Shown: positions 7,160 through 15,992 of the stretch, one piece after another
How the letters are laid out: each line of letters starts with the position of its first letter
Position numbering within the stretch: the stretch's first letter is position 1
Notes under the pieces: generated by a model
Seen by the model: only the letters and a program-made list of their open reading frames with translations
Databases searched by the model: none
Told to the model about the DNA's origin: nothing
Source of the DNA: Mesobacillus harenae
Lineage (GTDB): Bacteria > Bacillota > Bacilli > Bacillales > Cytobacillaceae
Length of the DNA: 64,000 nt
Assembly (NCBI RefSeq): GCF_013343715.1
Contig: NZ_JABUNR010000001.1
Location: 248,001 to 312,000 of the forward strand
Direction: 5' to 3'
Program-made: the position numbers and the translations under genes

Positions 7160-8188
7160 ATGAAAAAGCTATTAAACTTTGGGATTGTTGGAACGGGAAG
7201 TATTACTGAAACCCATATAAAGAGTATTCAAGAGATACCAGATGCGGCGGTTAAAGCAATTTTCTCACGCAAAAAAGAGACGGCTAAAAAGTGGGGAGAA
7301 GAGTATAATCTCGAATACTACAATAACTATGAAGAATTCCTCAAAAATGAAGAGTTTAATATTGTTACGATTTTAACACCAAGTGGGACACATGCAGAGT
7401 TAGGAATCTTAGCAGCAAAAGCCGGCAAGCATGTGGTTGTTGAAAAGCCGATTGATACGACTTTGGTGAAAACAAACGAACTTATCCAGGCGTGCCGGAA
7501 GGCTAATGTAACGTTAAGCTGTATTTTCCAGCACAGATTTGATGACGCGATTGTGGATTTGAAAAAGGTCATTGATCAAGGCGAATTTGGACAGCTTAAC
7601 TTTGGAGCTGCCCGGACTACTTGGTATCGATCACAAGAATATTATGATAGCGGAGCGTGGCGGGGAACCTGGGAACTTGATGGAGGGGGCGCGTTAATGA
7701 ATCAATCGATTCATTATATTGATTTGCTTCTTTATTTAATGGGACCGGTCGAGGAAGTGCATGCCTATTGTGCAACAAGGGCACACGAAAGGATCGAAGT
7801 AGAAGATGTTGCGGTTGCTTCGCTGAAGTTTAAATCAGGAGCCCTCGGATTAATTGAAGGAAATACGGCAGCCTATCCCGGATATAGTGCAACCCTTGAC
7901 ATCTTTGGCGGGAATGGCAGTGTGATCATTGAAAATGATGACGTGAAGGAATGGAATTTCAGGGACGGGCAGCAATACAGCAAAGCTTCCGGTGAAGCCA
8001 CGAAAAACAGCGCTTCTTCGAATAAAATGGCCTCATATGAATCGCACAAGCGCCAATACGAGGATATTGTAACAGCCATAAGTGAGAACCGTGATCCGCT
8101 CGTAACCGGTGAAGAAGCACGAAACTCCCTGCAACTCATTTTAGCAATCTATGAATCGGCTAAGACAGGAAAACCAATAAGGATTTAA
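7160..8188 (+). CDS. Gfo/Idh/MocA-family oxidoreductase
   Basis: A 342-residue NAD(P)-dependent oxidoreductase, probably acting on a sugar or cyclitol. The N-terminal Rossmann domain shows FGIVGTGSITETH, and the family EKP motif is in HVVVEKPIDTT (near residue 96). The C-terminal GFO/IDH domain includes GGGALMNQSIHYIDLLLYLMGP, which contains the catalytic-region His and Asp. The start has GCGGGGGAA upstream of the ATG. The gene is isolated between a repeat-bearing spacer and its own terminator, so context gives no substrate. Confidence 0.85.
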   Translation: MKKLLNFGIVGTGSITETHIKSIQEIPDAAVKAIFSRKKETAKKWGEEYNLEYYNNYEEFLKNEEFNIVTILTPSGTHAELGILAAKAGKHVVVEKPIDTTLVKTNELIQACRKANVTLSCIFQHRFDDAIVDLKKVIDQGEFGQLNFGAARTTWYRSQEYYDSGAWRGTWELDGGGALMNQSIHYIDLLLYLMGPVEEVHAYCATRAHERIEVEDVAVASLKFKSGALGLIEGNTAAYPGYSATLDIFGGNGSVIIENDDVKEWNFRDGQQYSKASGEATKNSASSNKMASYESHKRQYEDIVTAISENRDPLVTGEEARNSLQLILAIYESAKTGKPIRI

Positions 8189-8196
8189 AACCAAAA

Positions 8197-8234
8197 AGCG
8201 CATTGCCTTAATAAATGGCATTGCGCTATTTTTT
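8197..8234 (+). terminator. Intrinsic terminator
   Basis: AGCGCATTGCC and GGCATTGCGCT form an 11-bp stem with one mismatch and a 9-nt loop, followed by ATTTTTT. Confidence 0.85.
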
Positions 8235-8453
8235 GTATGTTTTCTAAAAAAGAAACCTGGTTGATCAAGGCGGAAGGTATTGGAAGCCTCAAAATTGCAT
8301 TCGCAATTTTTCCGTCCGAGGGTTAATGCCTATATGCCCCATCAATGTCATGCGGAGAAAATGAATCACAGGAGAACCTAAAACCGTTGTGCGCCGAGAA
8401 GGCTCTAGGATTTGCCCCTGGTAGGTGAGCGCCTGAACGAAAATCAACAGAGT
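8235..8453. other. Non-coding spacer with a small hairpin
   Basis: No gene is visible. AAAATTGC (8291-8298) and GCAATTTT (8303-8310) form a tetraloop hairpin that could end transcription from the right. The segment 8320-8450 is more GC-rich than its neighbours, with no recognisable origin. Confidence 0.5.
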
Positions 8454-9815
8454 TTATAATAAATATAAAGCAAGAATCGTCCCGACACTGCTGAATAAAA
8501 AGGCAAAGCCTACATTCCAATAAGATATTTTATAAGAATTGATATTTAACAGGTTTGCAGTTAAGGATACCGAAATATTAAATGGTCCTGATACAACAGT
8601 TGATAATCCAGAGGTAATCAACACTATAGCGACACTTAGAGGATTTATAACTAAGAGAATGGGATCGATAATCGCTCCAAGAATGCTCATTGTAACCAAA
8701 GGATGAAACCCAATCATTGCAAGCCCGAGAAATAAGAGCTGAATCGAAACAAATAGCAATATAGGGCTTCCGCTCAATAAAGCGAAAGGCTCCTGGATGT
8801 ATCTCATAAAGATTGAATCACTTAGGTTACTTGTAAAAAAACCAACGGCCAGAAAGAGAATCATATTATCTCTTAAATTGAGTGTCCGCAATTTCCAAAG
8901 CGGAATTGAGTACTCGATATATGATTTGATGCGCTTGATCGTCTGAGCCCAAATAAATGAAAAGGGAATAATAATGATCGCAATGGTTTGGAGAAAACCG
9001 ATATCAAAGAGTTGATTAAAAGAGATGATTGATATCATGAAAAGAAGTAAATAAAAAACGAGTGAGAAGATCTTTCTTTTCATTCGTTTGTTCAATGCGG
9101 CATTCAGTTCCTGACTTCTGGTTTTAAATTCTTCTCCATCCTCTAACTTAAATTGTTTGAAAGTCCGGCTTCCTCGTATCCAATCAAAGGTAAGTATAAG
9201 AAAGGTAATGAAAAATAACCATGGGAGGATACGCAGATAGGAAACGTCTGTGTGCTCTATACTTAAAATGACCAGTAATTCCATGGGGGAAATAACAAGG
9301 CTTAATACGTATCCTCTAAGCATGGCTTGGGCGATAAATTTGTTTTTGAGTTGTTCTGTTCTGTCTATTAAATTTCTTTGCACCACCGTTTTTACTAGGG
9401 GTAAGGTGGCGATGTTTAGAAAGCCGCCCAATAAAAAACTTACTAGCGAAGTTCGGCCATATAATTGTCCTAGATGATGTATCTTTACTTTCAGCAATTT
9501 ATTTACCTGCTGGTCATAACGTCCAACAATGATAATGCTATTTATGAAGGGAAGAACGAAAAAAACAGCAAGCAAAGGGATCGTCGAAACCATATAAAGT
9601 GGCAACTCAGTTAAAGACCTTTGCTGACCGAAAAAGATTGAGAAACCAACGACGATAAAAATAATGCTGATAATTTGAAACAGGCGACTCGATCCCTTAA
9701 TAGAAAAGAAAAAGGCAAGAAAAGCCAGAACACCTGTGATGTAGGACAGTGCAGATGAATTAATAATCAAATTTATAAAATAAATAAAGAAAAGCAGACT
9801 ATATAAAACAATCAT
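8454..9815 (-). CDS. Polytopic membrane protein, permease-like, family not recognised
   Basis: A 453-residue, very hydrophobic protein with roughly ten to twelve membrane segments. Features resembling ion-transporter-type permeases are a cytoplasmic charged loop near residues 220-245 (RGSRTFKQFKLEDGEEFKT), and two glycine/proline/serine-bearing hydrophobic stretches (FLLGGFLNIATLPLVK; ITSGLSTVVSGPFNISVSLTANLL). AAGGAG stands 6 nt before the ATG. The gene follows the LacI regulator by 34 bp in the same direction and is probably co-transcribed with it, suggesting a role in uptake or exchange of the substrate sensed by that regulator. No family assignment is offered. Confidence 0.72.
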   Translation of the reverse strand: MIVLYSLLFFIYFINLIINSSALSYITGVLAFLAFFFSIKGSSRLFQIISIIFIVVGFSIFFGQQRSLTELPLYMVSTIPLLAVFFVLPFINSIIIVGRYDQQVNKLLKVKIHHLGQLYGRTSLVSFLLGGFLNIATLPLVKTVVQRNLIDRTEQLKNKFIAQAMLRGYVLSLVISPMELLVILSIEHTDVSYLRILPWLFFITFLILTFDWIRGSRTFKQFKLEDGEEFKTRSQELNAALNKRMKRKIFSLVFYLLLFMISIISFNQLFDIGFLQTIAIIIIPFSFIWAQTIKRIKSYIEYSIPLWKLRTLNLRDNMILFLAVGFFTSNLSDSIFMRYIQEPFALLSGSPILLFVSIQLLFLGLAMIGFHPLVTMSILGAIIDPILLVINPLSVAIVLITSGLSTVVSGPFNISVSLTANLLNINSYKISYWNVGFAFLFSSVGTILALYLL

Positions 9816-9849
9816 TTTTATCTCCTTGGCAGAATTAAGGCAGGTCTCT

Positions 9850-10845
9850 TTAATTTCCGCTGAAAACGCCTGCTTGAGCGCACGACATTCGCTCTGTAAA
9901 AACTGGTGTTAAAAGTTTACCTGCTGGTAGTGTATTTTTATCTTTAATACACTCCAGTAAAGTAGTAACCATGCTAGAGGCTAATTCCTCGACAGGAACA
10001 CCAACACACGTTAATGGAATTTCTAGATTCGCCATCTGAGGGATATTGTCATAGCTGATTACGGAAATATCCTTTGGGATTATAAAATTGGCTTCCCTTA
10101 AGGCCCGAATTACACCAGCACTTATATCATAGCTTGAGCCAATAATTGCAGTAGGCTTAAAAGGAGTACTCAAAAGCCGTTTAGTTGCCAAATATCCATC
10201 AAACCAATCTAAACCAGCTGTGTTTATCATATTGTTGATGCTTACTGGCAAGCCATACTGTTTCATTGCACTTTTAACACTGTTATATTTTTCAATCTGC
10301 CGATCATCGATAGGTGAAAAATCACCCACATAAGCAATCTTTGTATGACCTAATTTATATAGGTACTCAACAGCAGTTTGCATGGCTGCATCATAATTTA
10401 CATCAATTACTGGAAAGTCTTTATTTCTGCTCACTCCATATGTTACGAAGGGCAGCGGGGAAGATAGAAGTATGTCATGATCATGCTCATCAAAAACGAT
10501 GACACCATCAACCTGGTACCGTTTAAACATTTCAAGTGAATCTTTAATGGAGTTAATAGAAAGGATCATTGAAAATGAGTTTTTGCTTATCTCTTCATTA
10601 ATTTTCGTCACTAAAGTTGAAGGCGCTACGCGTTCAAGTGTTGGCCAGATTAAACCGATAACCCTTGATTGCTTAGAGACAAGCTGCTGGGCTGCAAAGT
10701 TTGGTTCATAACCCATTTCTTTGGCAATCTTGATGATTTTCTGTTTCGTTTCTGGCTTGACGAGCGCACTGTCATTTAATGCTTTAGAAACAGTTGAATA
10801 ACTTACACCAGCCATTTGAGCTATGTCCTTTATGGTTATTGTCAT
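9850..10845 (-). CDS. LacI-family transcriptional regulator of the uronate locus
   Basis: A 331-residue LacI/GalR regulator. The N-terminal helix-turn-helix is TIKDIAQMAGVSYSTVSKALN with the hinge helix following, then a periplasmic-binding-protein-like effector domain (VIGLIWPT, GVIVFDEHD, ISVISYDNIPQMA, LTCVGVPVEELA). The second of two adjacent ATG codons (10845) is better spaced from GGGTGG; 10848 is possible. It is divergent from the TRAP/uxaCBA operon, and ACGT-centred palindromes lie in the shared spacer. By analogy with B. subtilis ExuR it probably represses uronate catabolism. The effector is inferred. Confidence 0.85.
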   Translation of the reverse strand: MTITIKDIAQMAGVSYSTVSKALNDSALVKPETKQKIIKIAKEMGYEPNFAAQQLVSKQSRVIGLIWPTLERVAPSTLVTKINEEISKNSFSMILSINSIKDSLEMFKRYQVDGVIVFDEHDHDILLSSPLPFVTYGVSRNKDFPVIDVNYDAAMQTAVEYLYKLGHTKIAYVGDFSPIDDRQIEKYNSVKSAMKQYGLPVSINNMINTAGLDWFDGYLATKRLLSTPFKPTAIIGSSYDISAGVIRALREANFIIPKDISVISYDNIPQMANLEIPLTCVGVPVEELASSMVTTLLECIKDKNTLPAGKLLTPVFTERMSCAQAGVFSGN

Positions 10846-11471
10846 CATCGTCCACCCATTTGTTATATTTTATTTTCAACTTATGTTTTTAAGCATGAGG
10901 TAAATAGTTGAGCTATTAAATCGCTAGCTTTCCGGACGAACCATTGAGTCTGTCTTAAGCGCTGCCTCCTAGAAATGCGTTAAACTGTGTTCGACTTCGC
11001 TCTTTCCACATGCTCGTCCTTCACTGCTGGGTCTCATAATTTCTAGTTAGTCTTAAAAAAGACATAAAGGACTTAAGCAAACTTATCCTTCCAATAGAGG
11101 TAGAAGCCGATTTATTGTGTGAACTGTCATTTTACTAGAATTCTTAAAAGCGGCTAAACTTTTCTAATAATTTCATTTTAACAACGTTATTATAATTTTG
11201 AAAGAGATCATATCGATATTCACTGTTTTTTTACTTAAATATAGTGAAGATAACGTTAACATAATTAATAATTTTAAAATTTCTAAAAAAACCCTTGTAA
11301 ACTATTAGTAATTATCATAAGATTAATACAAATAACAACGTTGTTATTTTGTTAACCTGTCTGAAGGGAATTATTTTTTTAGCAGGAATGAAAGCGTTTG
11401 CTAGTATTCTTATTAAAAAATTGATTCTATTATTAAGGTAGGTTGTTAGACACACAAAAGGGGGAAATTCT
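10846..11471 (+). promoter_or_regulatory. Regulatory spacer between LacI gene and uronate operon
   Basis: A 626-bp gene-free region. It contains three LacI-type sites sharing an AACGTT core: TAACAACGTTATTA near 11179-11192, TAACGTTA near 11251-11258, and the long palindrome at 11330-11349. A catabolite-response-element-like sequence, TGAAAGCGTTTGCT (11389-11402), matches 12 of 14 consensus positions. No clear -35/-10 pair was fixed. The left part (10920-11040) is more GC-rich and unexplained. Confidence 0.65.
11330..11349. promoter_or_regulatory. Perfect 20-bp palindrome, candidate LacI operator
   Basis: AAATAACAACGTTGTTATTT is its own reverse complement over all 20 bases and is centred on ACGT, typical of LacI/GalR operators. 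It lies about 120 bp upstream of the DctP start. Confidence 0.75.
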
Positions 11472-12500
11472 ATGAAAAGAAAAGGCTTAGGTTTGTTAGC
11501 AATGTCATTTGCACTAACAGGGTTTTTGGCTGCTTGCGGCGGAGGGTCAGATACGGCATCCAATAACGAGAAAAGCGGCGAGGGCGAGAGCGCTGAACCG
11601 ATCGTTTTAAGATTAGCCGATAATCAGCCGGAAGATTATCCAACTGTTGTTGGTGATAAGGAATTTGCTAGACTTGTAGAAGAAAAAACAGATGGCCGTT
11701 ATAAAGTGGAAGTGTATGCTGGAGGCCAGCTTGGCGATGAGAAAAGTGCAATCGAGCAGGTACAATTAGGAACCTTAGATTTTGCTCGTGTAAATGCAAG
11801 CCCGCTTGCAGAGTTCTCTAAGGATCTTGGAGTTCTATCAATGCCTTACTTATTTAGAGACGAAGATCATATGTGGAATGTTTTTAATGGTGAAATTGGT
11901 GAAGAGCTCTTAACAGGAATGGAATCTGCTAACTTAGTAGGTTTAACGTTTTATGATTCAGGAAGCAGAAGTTTTTATAACTCAAAGCGTACTGTTGAAA
12001 AGCCTGAAGATTTAAAAGGACTTAAGATTCGTGTTCAGCAATCTGCATTAGTAGTAGATATGGTTGAAGCGTTAGGAGCATCTGCAACGCCGATGGCTTA
12101 TGAAGAAGTGTATTCTGGACTTCAAACAGGAGTTATTGATGGTGCGGAAAATAACTACCCGAGCTATTACTCTGTAAATCACTATGAAGTTGCTAAGTTT
12201 TACACTCTAGATGCTCATTCAAGAGTACCTGAAATTTTGATGGCTTCTAAAGGAACTTGGGATAAAATCAGTGCAGAAGACCAGGAATTAATCAAAGAAG
12301 CTGCAATGGAATCACAAGAAGTTCAAAGAGCATCGTGGGCTGAACTAGTAGAGAAAGCAAAAGCAGAAGTAGAAGCTGCTGGTAATGAAGTAACTGAAAT
12401 TACTGATTCTGCTCCATGGCGTGAAGCTGTACAACCTGTTTATGACAAGCATGGTGAAGCATTCAGCGAATGGATCGAAAAAATCGAAAGCGTTGAATAG
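11472..12500 (+). CDS. TRAP transporter substrate-binding lipoprotein (DctP)
   Basis: A 342-residue extracytoplasmic solute-binding protein for a TRAP carrier. The N-terminal lipoprotein signal ends in FLAAC (lipobox Cys near residue 22). The DctP family signature region includes GLKIRVQQSALVVDMVEALGASATPMAYEEVYSGLQTGVIDGAENN, where the conserved Arg normally pairs with a substrate carboxylate. GGGGGAAA precedes the ATG. Because the downstream genes are uxaC, uxaB and uxaA, the ligand is probably a hexuronate such as galacturonate or glucuronate. A hairpin separates it from the permease genes, consistent with higher expression of the binding protein. Confidence 0.9.
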   Translation: MKRKGLGLLAMSFALTGFLAACGGGSDTASNNEKSGEGESAEPIVLRLADNQPEDYPTVVGDKEFARLVEEKTDGRYKVEVYAGGQLGDEKSAIEQVQLGTLDFARVNASPLAEFSKDLGVLSMPYLFRDEDHMWNVFNGEIGEELLTGMESANLVGLTFYDSGSRSFYNSKRTVEKPEDLKGLKIRVQQSALVVDMVEALGASATPMAYEEVYSGLQTGVIDGAENNYPSYYSVNHYEVAKFYTLDAHSRVPEILMASKGTWDKISAEDQELIKEAAMESQEVQRASWAELVEKAKAEVEAAGNEVTEITDSAPWREAVQPVYDKHGEAFSEWIEKIESVE

Positions 12501-12667
12501 AAATTTCTTTTAACCCCAATTTATGAAATGAAATAATATTGTATGGCAGCCTATCGTTCCTTTTACCATAGTTTTTTACCATATGAGGAATAGGGGCGGG
12601 GCTGCCCTTTAACTTTGAACATTTGAAGAAGGGCGTACCCATCTTCTTAATATAGTAAAAATTGTAT

Positions 12668-12714
12668 AGCTCCAGTGCCTAAAAGCTTTGCTTTCTCAGG
12701 CATTGGAGCTTTCT
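12668..12714 (+). terminator. Hairpin between dctP and dctQ (attenuator or mRNA stabiliser)
   Basis: AGCTCCAGTGCCT (12668-12680) pairs with AGGCATTGGAGCT (12698-12710), with one G-T pair, and is followed by TTCTT. It sits within the operon, 19 bp before the DctQ start, so it probably tunes permease levels rather than ending the operon. Confidence 0.7.
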
Positions 12715-12733
12715 TAAAAAGGAGGCTCTTCCG

Positions 12734-13231
12734 ATGACATTATTTAAAAAAGTTAAAAGCGTATTTGATCAAATCATTGATAATTTTGCTGCGCTCATGA
12801 TTGGTGTAATGGCCATTATTGTCGCGGGTACAGTTTTATCACGATATGTATTTGACTATACACCCAGGTGGTCTGCAGAGGTTTCATTATTATTGCTTAT
12901 ATGGGTAGGTTTCATCGGTATTGCAGTTGGGTTCCGTGAGAAATTACATATTGGTGTCGGTTTATTTGTGGGAATGATGCCAAAAAGCCTTCAAACGGTT
13001 TGCGATTATATTGCAAAAATTCTAGTCATTGTCGTAGCCATTGCCTTCATTAATTATGGCTATCGTTTTACAGTTTTAATGGGAACTTCAACTATGGCAG
13101 GAACTGGCTGGCCTCAAAGCATTTTATACGGCGCTATCCCGGTTTCTGGAGTATTAATGCTAATCTATGGCATTGAGCTGATGTTTAAAAAGGGAATGCA
13201 TCAAGAGTGGGATGATAATTTAGAGGAGTGA
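12734..13231 (+). CDS. TRAP transporter small permease subunit (DctQ)
   Basis: A 165-residue protein with four predicted membrane helices (about residues 17-37, 48-68, 89-109, 131-151). It has the DctQ features FDYTPRWSAEVSLLLLIWVGFIG and a re-entrant WPQSILYGAIPVSG segment near the end. Ribosome binding site AAGGAGG. Its stop overlaps the start region of the large permease gene. It partners with DctP and DctM for sodium-coupled uptake of the substrate. Confidence 0.9.
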   Translation: MTLFKKVKSVFDQIIDNFAALMIGVMAIIVAGTVLSRYVFDYTPRWSAEVSLLLLIWVGFIGIAVGFREKLHIGVGLFVGMMPKSLQTVCDYIAKILVIVVAIAFINYGYRFTVLMGTSTMAGTGWPQSILYGAIPVSGVLMLIYGIELMFKKGMHQEWDDNLEE

Positions 13232-13236
13232 TTGTA

Positions 13237-14517
13237 ATGGAAGTTTTAGTTTTATTGGGGAGTTTCATTCTGCTCCTGCTCATACGTGTCCCTGTAGCAC
13301 TAGGTTTGGTCGTTTCATCATTCTTAACAGGATTGTACATGGACATCGATTTAGCTGCTTTGGTTCAAAGGATGGTTGGGGGACTTAATTCATTTTCACT
13401 CCTGGCAATTCCGTTCTTTATCCTTGCTGGTGAAATAATGAATGAAGGCGGGATTTCCCGTCGCCTGATCAACCTGGCAAACGTTATTATCGGGAGAGTC
13501 CGAGGTGGGCTTGCGATGGTAAACGTGCTGGCGAGTACATTTTTTGGCGGTATTTCTGGTTCGGCTGTAGCTGATGTTTCCTCTATTGGGTCCGTATTAA
13601 TCCCAATGATGAAAAAGGCTAAGTATGATTCGGATTATGCTGTTAACGTCACTATCTCGAGTGCGGCACAGGGTGTTATGATTCCGCCGAGCCATAACAT
13701 GATTATCTATTCAACTGCTGCCGGTGGTGTATCCGTTGGATCATTATTTATGGGCGGCCTGCTGCCAGGCTTGCTTTTAGGTTTGGCTCTGTTGATTATA
13801 TCTTATGTAATAGCTGTTAAAAGGAACTATCCAAAGGGAGAACCTGTTAAGAGAGAAGAGATCCCTAAAATTGTTCGTGAAGGACTATTGGGATTGTTTA
13901 CAGCTGTTATTATTATGGGTGGTATTGTCACAGGTATCTTTACAGCAACAGAATCTGCAGCAATTGGCGTTGTTTATGCCTTTATTATTACCTTTTTCGT
14001 ATACCGGGACATTCCAATTTCAAGAATGGGCCTGATTTTAAAAAGAACTTTTAAAACGTTATCAATGGTCCTTTTCTTGATTTCCGCATCATCTGCATTT
14101 GGCTGGCTGCTTGCTTTATTAAAAGTACCGGCAATGGTAACAGACGGGCTTATCTCGTTTTCTCCAAATGACATTGTTACCTTGTTAATCATTAACGTGA
14201 TTCTATTATTATTGGGTATGTTCATGGATATGGCCCCGCTCATCTTAATTGCCACACCGATTCTTTTGCCTGTTGCAATGACTGCCGGCATGGATCCTGT
14301 GCAGTTTGGGGTAGTATTAATACTGAATCTTTCAATTGGACTTATCACTCCACCAGTTGGGACGGCGCTGTTCGTTGGGTGTGCGATCGGGAAAATACCA
14401 ATTGAAAAAGCAACAAAAGGAATGGTACCATTCTACGCTGCAATGATCGCTGTCTTACTAATGATCACATTTATTCCGCAGCTTTCACTTTACTTACCAA
14501 GTGTTCTTATAGAGTAA
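13237..14517 (+). CDS. TRAP transporter large permease subunit (DctM)
   Basis: A 426-residue DctM protein with about twelve membrane segments. Family motifs are GGLNSFSLLAIPFFILAGEIMN, FGGISGSAVADVSSIGSV, IPPSHNMIIYSTAAGG and LITPPVGTALFVG. GAGGAG stands 9 nt upstream of the ATG at 13237, which I prefer to the overlapping GTG at 13228. It forms the ion-coupled translocation channel with the DctQ before it. Directly followed by uxaC. Confidence 0.9.
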   Translation: MEVLVLLGSFILLLLIRVPVALGLVVSSFLTGLYMDIDLAALVQRMVGGLNSFSLLAIPFFILAGEIMNEGGISRRLINLANVIIGRVRGGLAMVNVLASTFFGGISGSAVADVSSIGSVLIPMMKKAKYDSDYAVNVTISSAAQGVMIPPSHNMIIYSTAAGGVSVGSLFMGGLLPGLLLGLALLIISYVIAVKRNYPKGEPVKREEIPKIVREGLLGLFTAVIIMGGIVTGIFTATESAAIGVVYAFIITFFVYRDIPISRMGLILKRTFKTLSMVLFLISASSAFGWLLALLKVPAMVTDGLISFSPNDIVTLLIINVILLLLGMFMDMAPLILIATPILLPVAMTAGMDPVQFGVVLILNLSIGLITPPVGTALFVGCAIGKIPIEKATKGMVPFYAAMIAVLLMITFIPQLSLYLPSVLIE

Positions 14518-14566
14518 ATCTAGATAGTACGTAAATTTTCAAAATTAGGAAAGAGCAGGTGGAAAT

Positions 14567-15964
14567 ATGAAAAAGTTCATGGATGAAACATTTTTGTTAT
14601 CAACAGATACAGCAGTAACTTTGTATAATACATTTGCGAAAGATATGCCGATTATTGATTATCACTGCCACTTAAGCCCAAAGGAAATCTTTGAAAATAA
14701 AACATTTAATAACATCACAGAGGCATGGCTGTATGGGGACCATTATAAGTGGAGGGCTTTACGGACAAATGGCGTTGATGAAGAGCTCATTACCGGGGGA
14801 GCCTCGGATTACGAGAAGTTCTTAGCCTGGGCTAAGACGGTTCCGATGACAATTGGAAACCCGCTTTACCAGTGGACACACTTAGAGTTACAGCGCTTTT
14901 TCGACGTTCATGATATTCTCAATGAAAAAAGTGCTCCTGAGATTTGGGAGAAGGTAAACAACAAGCTTACTGGTCCAGGATTCGGGGCAAGAGACTTGAT
15001 TAAGATGTCAAAGGTTGAGGTCGTGTGTACAACAGATGATCCGACTGATTCATTAGAATATCACATAAAATTAAGAGATGATTCCGATTTTGACGTCAAG
15101 GTGCTGCCGAGTTTCCGCCCTGACAAAGGATTAGAAATTAACCAGGATGGATATGTGCAGTGGGTAGAAAAGCTTGGTGAAGTTTCAGAAAAACAAATTT
15201 CCAGCTATGACGATTTCTTAAGTGCCTTGCAATCAAGAATCGAGTTTTTCCACTCGCTCGGCGGCCGTGTGTCCGATCATGCCCTTAATACAATGATGTA
15301 TGAAGAAGCAACAAAGGAAGAAGCGGCAGAAATTTTCCTGAAAGGATTATCTGGCGAGAAAGTAACCCTTGAAGAAGAAAAGAAATATAAGTCTTACACA
15401 TTAGTATTCTTAGGAAAGCAATACGCAAGACTTTACTGGGTGATGCAATACCATATCCATGCTCTCAGAAACAATAATACGAAAATGTTTAACCAATTAG
15501 GTCCTGATACTGGTTTCGACAGCATTAATGATGGCCAAATGGCGAAACCTTTAAGCCAGCTATTAGATGCATTGGCACGGGAAGATGCACTGCCGAAAAC
15601 GATTCTTTATTCATTAAACCCAAAGGACAATTATGTAATTGGCAGCTTAATTGGCAATTTCCAAGGCGGCGCGCCAGGGAAAATCCAATTCGGAACAGCA
15701 TGGTGGTTTAATGATCAGAAAGACGGGATGCTTGAGCAGATGAAGGCTTTGGCTAATCTCGGTTTATTCAGCCGCTTTGTCGGAATGCTGACTGATTCAA
15801 GAAGCTTTCTTTCCTATACAAGGCACGAGTATTTTAGAAGATTAGTATGTGATTTAATTGGCGGATGGGTAGAAAATGGCGAAGTGCCTAACGACATGGA
15901 ATTGCTTGGTGATATCGTTCAGGGAATCTGTTATCAGAATGCGAAAGAATACTTTCAATTTTGA
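14567..15964 (+). CDS. uxaC: Glucuronate (uronate) isomerase
   Basis: A 465-residue UxaC. It interconverts D-glucuronate with D-fructuronate and D-galacturonate with D-tagaturonate. Recognisable elements are the amidohydrolase-like IIDYHCHLSPKEIFENK near residue 28, NPLYQWTHLELQRFF, VVCTTDDPTDSLEYH, FHSLGGRVSDHAL and GMLTDSRSFLSYTRHEYFRR near the end. Length is normal for the family. Ribosome binding site GAGCAGGTGG. First catabolic gene behind the TRAP transporter, followed 28 bp later by uxaB. Confidence 0.96.
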   Translation: MKKFMDETFLLSTDTAVTLYNTFAKDMPIIDYHCHLSPKEIFENKTFNNITEAWLYGDHYKWRALRTNGVDEELITGGASDYEKFLAWAKTVPMTIGNPLYQWTHLELQRFFDVHDILNEKSAPEIWEKVNNKLTGPGFGARDLIKMSKVEVVCTTDDPTDSLEYHIKLRDDSDFDVKVLPSFRPDKGLEINQDGYVQWVEKLGEVSEKQISSYDDFLSALQSRIEFFHSLGGRVSDHALNTMMYEEATKEEAAEIFLKGLSGEKVTLEEEKKYKSYTLVFLGKQYARLYWVMQYHIHALRNNNTKMFNQLGPDTGFDSINDGQMAKPLSQLLDALAREDALPKTILYSLNPKDNYVIGSLIGNFQGGAPGKIQFGTAWWFNDQKDGMLEQMKALANLGLFSRFVGMLTDSRSFLSYTRHEYFRRLVCDLIGGWVENGEVPNDMELLGDIVQGICYQNAKEYFQF

Positions 15965-15992
15965 ACGATATTGAGTCAAAGGGGTTGAGGTT

